DNA of 64,000 nt, from NCBI GenBank assembly GCA_000149265.1, contig CH002582.1:262687-326686 (forward strand). Direction: 5' to 3'. The notes under the pieces are model-generated. The model did not search any database and was not told where the DNA came from. It was given only the letters and a program-made list of their open reading frames with translations. A program made the translations under genes and the position numbers. This stretch comes from Ciona savignyi (lineage: Eukaryota > Chordata > Ascidiacea > Phlebobranchia > Cionidae). How positions within the stretch are numbered: the stretch's first letter is position 1; every line of letters begins with the position of its first letter. Shown piece by piece: positions 55,789 through 64,000 of the stretch.

Positions 55789-58150
55789 ATGGGAAGGCAA
55801 CCTATTACAGCAATCGTCGTATTTATTTTATGCATTTTGCAACAAGCTAAGAGCAAAAGTAAGTGATGCAGAAAAAAATCGAATAAATTTGTGTTTACTA
55901 TTCACATTCCACATTTAATTATTTAAGGTATTGTCTACAATGGGAGTCAGTTAACCTTCGTCACATCGAAAAAAACATTTGATGCAGCTCGAACACACTG
56001 CCAATCAGTACTCGGTGATTTGGTTATTATCAGAGACAGTCAGTTGCAAAATGCAATTAAACCGAACTTGGATTCAACGATTAGTTGGAATACGTGGGGA
56101 GATCCATGGTTGGTCGGTTACTGGATCGGTGGTTCGCGAGCATCAGGTAAACACGAGTTGATCCAATTTATTTTCTTACGATAAGACTAATTTGAAGCTG
56201 TGCACATTCTTTTTATATGAATATAAATAAAATTGTTCGCTGTTTTTTTAGTTGGGATTAAAACAGCAGCCTTTAACGATGTAAACAGGTTTCTTAAATA
56301 GTCAACCTATCTCTGAAATGCAAACTGACCTAACGGAAAGCTGTCGTCCGAAATCCTGCATTGGGAAGTCTTAGATTGTTTAACAATTTACTCTGGGATC
56401 TCCAATTAAAACCGTAAAATTTTCCGCTGCTACACCTTTGTACATTATAAACCTTTCTAACAAAACAGCCTAAAATCACCCCATGATGTCACCCCGGTTC
56501 ATAAGCACCGATACCCCCACCCACCCACCCACATGCAGCTTTGATAAAACGTACCATTTAACACAATGATAAGAAGCTAGACTACCATAATGATCGAAAA
56601 ACTATTACCTTTCCATTTTGTTCTTTTAATTGGGTGCTAATGCCTTTGTTTTCAGGAGAAACCGAGTGGAAATGGTGGGATGGAACACGATTACCTCCGG
56701 CAGGAGCCACTGATGCTTACCAACACTGGATCGGTTCTGAACCGAATACCTTTAGTCCAGATAGAGCATGTGCAGCTTTGACTCCGTACAAATCTATCAA
56801 TACTTTATCAAGCTATAAAGGAGGTTGGGTGGATGACGCATGCACCCGTACGAAGTATTTTGTTTGCCAAAGAGGTACGTGTTGTAAGCTCGTCATCTAG
56901 CTATATGAAAATAACAGACCATTTTTTGCTCATGAACCTGCTTGGTATTATTAAGATTTAACTTAAATTACAAAGAAAAAAAAGTCTTAAATTACAATTT
57001 TATCGGGAAATTTCAAATCAAGACATAAACTAAATACCAATACATACCTATCAGATCTATGTCTGCCCACACTCTGCCAAAATGGAGGAACATGCAACAG
57101 ATTACCACTGGACTATAGCTGTTCCTGTTTGCCTGGTTACATAGGAAGAAACTGTGAAACAGGTGCGTACCGTATAGGTTTTAGTCCGGGTTCAGTTAAG
57201 GCAGCTGTCACGGTCAACTGAAGAGCAACAACCACATGTCAATCACCACCGTTTGTAAAACATATTTTGATTGTAACCAATATGTGTATATATATATACT
57301 AGTATAGGTTCCCTAACCAAAATCACCATATGTTACTACACATTTTGTATTGCTTGTTTCTGCAAGCTAAAACGAATGGGTCCCTGAGTTAATGAGCCAA
57401 ACTTGTGTACCATGTTTGGTTGATAGATTATATAGTCTCGTTAGATTCGTTCATGGCTTGGTCATGCTATATAACATTGTTAAATGATTTAACCCGATTG
57501 AAACACTTTTGTTTCTGTAAGCAATAAATTTAAGAAAAAGTTTGCCCTAAAATTATTAGCAGGTACGCCTCCGTATATTGGACGAAATTGTGAAACAGGC
57601 ATGTATAGTATATGGGCGATCACTTGTTTTAAAAATACAACTTTATTTTAAATGCCACATTCAGAAAAATAATCCTACATTTAAGCATCCTGGGTCAATG
57701 CTATATCAATTTGATTGAATCAATTTGACAATTTGATTCGAATTTTTATAATTAAAATAAACTGATATAAGTAATGATGTGTGTGTTAGTTTGCATAGTT
57801 TATCATCAAGCTTGTTCTTGAATTGTCCACATGACACCCTAATACTACAATCTCATACCGACATATAAATATAAATAAATCAAGAGTTAGTTAAATTTAC
57901 TACTTTGTTTTAACTAGATCGATTCCTATCGATCGATAACGGTTGTGAACTTCACATCAACAAAATCTCATCGCAATTTACATCGTTTCAAGCGGCCAAG
58001 ACGCAATGTAACTCTCTACAAGCATCGCTTGCTATCATAAAATCTAAAGAGACGCAAATCATTTTTAACGTTATCAATCAGCTTTGGCTAAGCAATGAAC
58101 CGATATGGCTGGGAGGAAAACCAACTAACTCAACTTGGCTATGGTTAGAT

Positions 58151-59077
58151 CAGTGGTTCTCAAACTTTTCCAGCTCGTGGCACACTAAGAAAATTCTAAA
58201 AAATTCGCGGCACACTTGAACAAAACAAATTGAATCAAAGAATTTTATTTAGCAAATTTTAATAGGATGGGTGTGCTTGTCGTTTGGTACAAATAAGATC
58301 GCAACGAGGTTCCATTTCCCGATGGTCTAGCGGTTAAGTGCGTCGCCTTTCAATCGAAAGGTTGCAGGTGCGAAACTGGTCGCTAGCTAGTCGGTTGTGT
58401 CCTTGGGCAAGGCACTTTACGGACATTGCCTGAACCCAGCGGATTAATGGGTTCTACCAAATGGAAGGAACGTGTCTATCATATACAACACACTGCAATA
58501 GCTCCGGTAACCCGACGATGGGCGCGAGGTGATCTGACGATTGCCCGTGTGATAACCCCTGGGGTTTTCCCATTCACGGGGATAAACATGAATATCCTAT
58601 CCTATCCATTTTTGACAAACACAAACGCATTTTGTCGTCAATTCCAACTGAGTACTCAATAAAAGTTTAAATGGGATCAAATAACTAAAGTTTGCCTATG
58701 GAATAATCTTATTAAGAAAATGGTTTCTCTCCTGTCATCTAGGTAGTTTTCGTGCTGCTTAACTCAGCGTGCAAGACAAAATGTGATGCATGTGTTAAAA
58801 TTATATTAATACACCACATTAAACAATGAATTGTGCTTATGACATAACAATCACCATTAATTTATCGCTACCCATAGCAATACTGTCTACTCTACTTGCT
58901 ACTAAAGTAGGGAAAATACATTTCTGTGCATTAAAGTCGCGTATGCCCAGATTTGCCCATTCGTAACACAAAGAGGTTTCCTACATAATTTTGCAAAATT
59001 CCAAAAAGTTTCGCGGCACACCTGAGAATCTCAAACGGCACACTAGTGTGCCGCGGCACACAGTTTGAGAAACACTG
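58151..59077. mobile_element. hAT MITE inside the CTLD2 exon of receptor copy 3
   Basis: Termini 'cagtggttctcaaac' and 'gtttgagaaacactg' are inverted repeats of hAT type. The 8-bp duplication GGTTAGAT lies at 58143-58150 and 59078-59085. The uninterrupted sequence is present in copies 1 and 2 ('ggctatggttagatg'). It encodes no transposase and carries a SINE. Confidence 0.92.
58318..58604 (+). repeat. Full-length SINE nested in the hAT MITE
   Basis: A well-preserved common SINE ('gatggtctagcggttaagtg' to 'catgaatatcctatccta'), flanked by TCCATTT at 58311-58317 and 58605-58611, a likely target duplication. Confidence 0.85.
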
Positions 59078-60231
59078 GGTTAGATGGTAGCATTATAGAT
59101 GGTTACAATAACTTGGTCGACCAATCCGTGCAAAATAGTGCTGGTTGTTTATCTTTAGCTCGAAATGGGAGTTGGTTTATTAAAAATTGTTCTACGAGGA
59201 TCGGATATGCTTGTGAGAGACGCGGCAAGCTTTGTAACTCACAGTCCATCTATGTAAGACGTAATCTAACCAAATCATTGTGTTTTAGTCAATGGAACAA
59301 GTTTGTGTGCATCTTCTCCATGTGCCAACGGTGGAATTTGTACCGAAAGCGGCTGCCACTTTCACTGCACTTGCCAGCCCAACTTTAGTGGTTCCAAGTG
59401 CGAAATATCATCACCTGGTACTACATATTACTGTCGATACTTTGAATAGTTGCCAGTGAAATTGTGTATGATGATATTATTATTATAGATTTGATGATAG
59501 ATAGTATTATGATGCATATAAACAACCGGTAATTCCCACAACTAAAGTTACTGATGTTTTTTAATGTGTCAAATATTATTAATGGTGATGTTCCACCTTT
59601 ACATATCTACTAACCCACTCTTAAATTACAGCAGGAACAAAACACTTGAAGTACATCATCCCGCCAATATGCATCGTTCTTATCGGAATGGTGGTTGCAG
59701 TGATTTGTATCATAAAGCGAAGGTTTGTTCTGCTATGCTTTAGTACGAGTATTTACTAATTTGTTTTACCTATTGCAGTTTATATTTTATCTGCTTTAAT
59801 TATGTAACGAAAGAACGAAAAATATTTTTTTAAATTAGTGTATTCCTTAACCCCTTTTATCTTTTGCTGGTCTATAAACGTGTTTTCTTTCAATATTTTA
59901 TACGATCGAATAAGTTGTAGTCAGGTAACATCTGCATTAACTTACACAGCAAAGGTGGAAGAGAAATCACAGAAGTTCCTGCTGTCCAATTTAATCCGGA
60001 TCCAAAATCCGTTTATGAAGGTAAACAAAGACCAAACATTCCTTGGTTATAGTAGAGTAATCAGTAGAGTTTTGTTATTTGGTATTATCAACTGTCAACA
60101 CCGAATTATGGTAAATAAACGTTTTCCGAAGCGTTTTTTCATGAACTAAACATTTTTATAAACTCTTGTTATTTACAGAAATACAAAGTCCACCAGTTGT
60201 AATATACGAAAACCTCGCCACTAGAAACTAA

Positions 60232-61230
60232 ATCTAATGGAAAAGCCCTACTATTAAATATATTAAACACCATTAAATATATTAAACATTTCTGCCCGAG
60301 TACTTTGATATTTCCGTTTGTTGTATAAATTCCTAATAAAATATATTCGTCAGTTGTAATTTTTGTTTTTTTTACACCGCCGTTAAATTGTTTTTAATGA
60401 ACATTGATTTAGTTAAAAGTCACAGAAAAACTGTTCTACAGCCGTATCGTAAATTATTGTTTAAAAGGTTACTAGACACATGCACTGTCTAATTGTTTAA
60501 CTCTACCAAATCCAACCTAGTGACTATAGAAAGCGTTCAATTAATTGATCACCCTACCTCTCCAATCCAAACTGATTTCACAGAAATGCTTGTCACTTAA
60601 AATCCTGACACAGGAAGCCTTACAATTTTTTACAACGTAAAATATAAACTCCGATTTGCAACGTAAAGTCAAATTTCCTAGAAAGTTTGCTAGAATTTGA
60701 GATGGTGATGAAGTTTCATTGTGATTCCTTAACTCCCTATGTTAGATGTCGGGACGCCATGCCATACATTTCAAAATCATGATTTGAGAACAAAATTTTA
60801 TTTTTGGGGTATTTCTCTAGGTAATTTTTTTTCTAAGTGTTAAATCAGTGGCTACTACACCTCCATTCCACTAAATCTGATTAAAAATTTGGCAGCAGTT
60901 CAATCGCTAAGCCCAAAAAAGCTATTTTTTTAGAAAAAAAACCTTTTGGTTTTTAACGTCCCAGGGGAATTACTCTGGATTTTTCATCCAAAATTAGCTT
61001 TATATCTTGCTTGAAAGGCGATACAGTAGAGGGCTACTAAAGAAATTAGTTTGCTGAAAAACACCGAATGTTAACAGCTGTGTATACGACGATTTTATCT
61101 TTAAGAACAGTGGAACGATGCACCGCTTTGATTTTCAAATTCTTTTTTTGACAGGATAAGTAAAGTCCTGAAATAAGAACACATGTGCATTTATGATAGA
61201 GAGAATAGCACTTTTCATTGTGTTTCTTTT
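60232..61230 (+). repeat. Shared 3' flank of receptor copy 3
   Basis: Duplicate of 49301-50300, with no gene content beyond the poly(A) region ('cctaataaaatatattcg'). Confidence 0.78.
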
Positions 61231-61574
61231 AACTATACCGGAAATTATTACCTTGCATTGTATAACAATTTCAATTCATAATATGCCACTATCAACCATG
61301 GGAAACGATATGACTGTGTATCCCTATTGCAGTGTATTGTATACGATGTGTACAACCATGTAGTTTTCGGTGAGTCCAATAATCTGCTGGTTCTGGTCAA
61401 CGTTTCTCAATTTATTACCTCATAAGGTAGTCAGCTATCTTACGAATGGTTTTGAAACTAGTACCTCTCTGCTGGCAGCCCAACGGGCTACCATTCAGTC
61501 ATCTGACTGAATGCTTACGTCACAAAAAAAAGAAATTACGTCACAAACCCGTCACAGATAATTAAAGTATATGA

Positions 61575-61860
61575 ATAAGGATAGACTATTCATGTTTATC
61601 CCACTGAATAGAAATACCAAGAGAGTTAACACAAGCGCAATAGTCAACTCACCGTCGGGTTACCAGAGCAATTTTAGTGTGTTGTGTATATTATTCACAC
61701 GATCCTCCAATTTAGTAGAACCCAATAATCCGCCGGGTTAAGGCAATGCCCGTTAAGGGCCTTGCCCAAGAACACTACCAATTAGCTAGTGACCAGTTTC
61801 GATCTGCAACCATTCAGTAGAAAGGCGACTCACTAATCTACCAGATTAATCAGTCGGATA
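61575..61860 (-). repeat. tRNA-derived SINE, diverged
   Basis: 'gatagactattcatgtttat' to 'ctaatctaccagattaatca' in minus orientation. 61231-61574 shows nothing else supportable. Confidence 0.7.
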
Positions 61861-61949
61861 CATTTGTACACATTAGTGGAGACTAAGAAAGAATACACAT
61901 ATGTAAAGGCTGGTATTGTCTGCCGCGAGGGCGAAACTGCGCAGGTAAG

Positions 61950-62357
61950 CCATGTGTTTGTAGCCGGAAATTGTGGGTTAATGTACATCACACAAAGGCA
62001 TACAGTAATGTAATCCTAATGCTTATAACGCTATTGAATTCATCGATTATTTGGAGGACATGGGGGGATCCATGGTTCGTCGGTTACTGGATCGGTGGTT
62101 CGCGAGCATCAGGTAACCAAAATGTTACATATTTATTTAATCCCGTTTTAATAATACTACTTCGCAAGTGTGTTATATTATAAACCTACAGATACATATA
62201 CCTACTTCGATACAAAAACGCTCCGAGTAACGAGCCCACCATGGGTTCGAAACTTGACTCAGTAAAATGAGGCAGTGCGGGAATACAACAACAACTTAAG
62301 TTAAACGTAATAATCCAGGGGAAACCGAGTGGAAATGGTAGGATGGAACACGATTAC
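61950..62357 (+). pseudogene. Receptor copy 4, relic
   Basis: The promoter block ('agccggaaattgtgggttaa') is fused to the last 76 bases of a CTLD1 first-half exon (62037-62112, ending in a donor-like AG|GTAACC). About 200 bases later comes the first 40 bases of the second-half exon (62318-62357) with an in-frame TAG after WKW. A degraded tRNA-like SINE lies between (62186-62270). It is clearly dead. Confidence 0.75.
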
Positions 62358-62800
62358 CCTCTACTTCTTAAAACATTTAAAATCCATGCACATAAAGACC
62401 ATGTTAGCAAATATTTCTAAATATATAACACAACTGTTCAATATTTTCTGTCGGTCAGACGCTCGATAGAAGTTATGTCGGTGGGAAATGACGCTTTCGG
62501 GTTAATGGAGAATTCCATTGGGGGATATAAATTAAAAAAAAATTCCAGCTAAGATCGTAGTATTGTATTAAAGTAAGTTTTAACCAGATAAAACAAATCA
62601 TTTTAGTATAAAATTTAGTTACAAACAATTTTAGAGGCGCTGAGAATAAAGAAATATAGTAAAACTGACAAATCTTGTTTATTAAGAATCTATTGAACAA
62701 ACGTATATAACAAACTATTTAGTTAAAAATGATTGATTTATCTAAAAGATTAGAACAATATAGAATTAATGTATATAATGATGAAGCTTTACTATATGAG

Positions 62801-64000
62801 TTATCTTCTTGTGACCACGTTTTCGTTTTCCACAAATGGTGGACTTTGCATTTCTATAAAAAAAGGCAGTTCACTAGTTTGGAAATATGTATTAATCCTA
62901 AATCAGCATTTACAGATAATTATATAAAACAAAATAACCAAAGTCACACCAATTTATAATTGTCTCTTTAACAATACAATAATTATAGTTGTCTCCTTAC
63001 AATACCGTTTGCAAAAATATCTATGTTTATGAAAGAATTAATCTTCTACTATAGCCATGAAATGTTTGTGCTTTGTTTACCTTCATAAACGGGAAATGGA
63101 TCCGTAGTGTATTGGACAGCTGGAACTTCTGTGATTTCTGTTCTCTCTTTTTTTCCTCTTTTGCTGTAAAAGTTAATAAAGATAAAGATTATAAAGCAAA
63201 CACTTTGTTAATCAACCATAAAAAAATGACCGTTCAGGAATACAATAATTACAGAAACTTAACTTATTCGTCGCTATTTCGCTACAGTATGCAAGGATAT
63301 TTAGTTAAAGCAGGTAAAAAAACTTTAGTAGTTTCTAAAAGTTAGTATATACACTTATACTAAAGCATAGTAAGTGGAACACACCTTCGCTTTCCAATAC
63401 AAATCATTGCAACCAACATCCCTATAAGAATGACGCATATTGGCGGGATAATGTACTTCAAAAGTTTAGTTCTTTCTGTAAATTCAGATTAAGAGGATTA
63501 TTGAATATGAAAAGATCAATCATCAACCGAGTGTCGTAACCTTACAATTTTACCCTTTTAACGGTTTATTGGGCCGAAGTTACCGTGCAAATATCCAATT
63601 ACTTAAATCGACATCACCGGTTGCATTATATAGAATCTTCATAAACAATTGACAGTTATTTAAATAAATTATCAAAAGGTAATATGTAGTACCAGATAAT
63701 AATGATATTTCGCAATTGGAACCACCGAAGTTAGGCTGGCAAGTGCAGTGAAAGTGACAACCATTTTCGGTACAAAGTCCACCGTTGGCACATGGAGAAG
63801 ATGCACACAAACTTGTCCCATTGACTAAAACACAATGATTTGGTTAGATTACGTCTTACATAGATGGACTGTGTGTTACAAAGCTTACCTGGTCTCTCAC
63901 AAGCATATCCGATCATAGTAGAACAATTTTTAATAAACCAACTCCCATTTCGAGCTAAAGATAAACAACCAGCACTATTTTGCACGGATTGGTCGACCAA
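62801..64000 (-). CDS. C-type lectin/EGF receptor copy 5, 3' part, runs off the window; tail with YEEM
   Basis: Exons visible, in transcript order: beyond 64000 down to 63889 (end of CTLD2: GCLSLARNGSWFIKNC, GYACERP); 63824-63693 EGF3 (CASSPCANGGLCTENGCHFH, then CTCQPNFGGSNC); 63475-63385 membrane helix; 63163-63081 tail; 62853-62801 last exon. All phases join and the CTLD2 donor is a normal GT (CCAG|GTAAGC), unlike copies 1-3. The juxtamembrane tail is more basic (KRSKRGKKERTE). The end reads PVYEEMQSPPFVENENVVTR, so only the first ITAM tyrosine remains, now as YxxM, a PI3-kinase SH2-type motif by consensus. It is the only copy in view with no obvious lesion. Confidence 0.8.

Larger units (their letters stand above)
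55789..60231 (+). pseudogene. C-type lectin/EGF receptor copy 3, CTLD2 exon interrupted by a hAT MITE
   Basis: Exons: 55789-55858 signal peptide; 55928-56146 and 56656-56874 CTLD1; 57055-57162 EGF1; 57563-57598 a 36-nt remnant of EGF2 (YIGRNCET) with a GC donor; 57918-58150 plus 59086-59224 CTLD2; 59289-59417 EGF3; 59632-59722 membrane helix; 59950-60020 and 60179-60231 tail with YEEI...YENL. The CTLD2 exon is split by 927 bases of transposon plus an 8-bp duplication, and its donor is GC (CGCG|GCAAGC at 59225). Apart from these lesions every domain reads open. Exact removal of the element by splicing is not evident, so this haplotype is probably null or truncated after CTLD2 residue LWLD. Confidence 0.78.

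Noticed and set aside
62729..62959. 76-codon plus-strand frame
   Set aside because: Antisense to the last exon of receptor copy 5.
63073..63345. 90-codon plus-strand frame near the end of the window
   Set aside because: It is antisense to the tail exon of receptor copy 5; the phase-consistent minus-strand model explains the sequence.

Overview
The window looks like AT-rich euchromatin of a solitary tunicate, most likely a Ciona species. The evidence is dense tRNA-derived SINE fragments carrying the same 3' block throughout, short multi-exon genes with compact introns, animal-specific families (NIFK, importin-13, IL-17, C-type lectins), BEL/Pao and hAT elements, and two assembly gaps. The species call is inference; no alignment was run. 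Exon models were built by hand from splice consensus and phase continuity. Where several exons join with matching phase I give high confidence.

Layout. 1.2-6.9 kb (minus): seven-exon NIFK, a nucleolar RRM protein; one intron holds a MITE with a hAT MITE nested inside it. 8.3-11.2 kb (plus): single-exon importin-13, divergent from NIFK. 12.1-17.1 kb (plus): a defective BEL/Pao LTR retrotransposon with near-identical LTRs and a 5-bp target duplication, inserted into another repeat whose uninterrupted relative lies at about 24.1 kb. 17.3-19.5 kb (minus): a secreted three-finger (LU/Ly6-like) protein. 21.5-26.3 kb (minus): a type II transmembrane C-type lectin in seven exons. 27.6-28.5 kb (plus): a two-exon IL-17 family cytokine. 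31.6-40.4 kb (minus): an eight-exon, Golgi-type O-fucosyltransferase-like enzyme. 44.8-64 kb: a tandem cluster of C-type lectin/EGF receptors, with three long plus-strand copies, one relic, and one minus-strand copy running off the end.

The cluster is the most striking content. The ancestral protein reads signal peptide, CTLD, EGF, EGF, CTLD, EGF, transmembrane helix, then a short tail. In the three plus-strand copies the tail encodes YEEI, seven residues, YENL, an exact ITAM spacing split over two exons. The minus-strand copy keeps the first tyrosine as YEEM and has lost the second. All three long plus-strand copies are damaged in different ways: loss of a CTLD end and splice donor, an exon-to-intron deletion, and a hAT MITE carrying its own SINE inside an exon. 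The visible part of the minus-strand copy is intact. This is the pattern of a birth-and-death receptor family.

Together, an IL-17, a membrane lectin, a secreted LU protein and the ITAM-type receptor cluster lie within about 47 kb, which looks like an innate-immune neighbourhood; functional linkage is inference.
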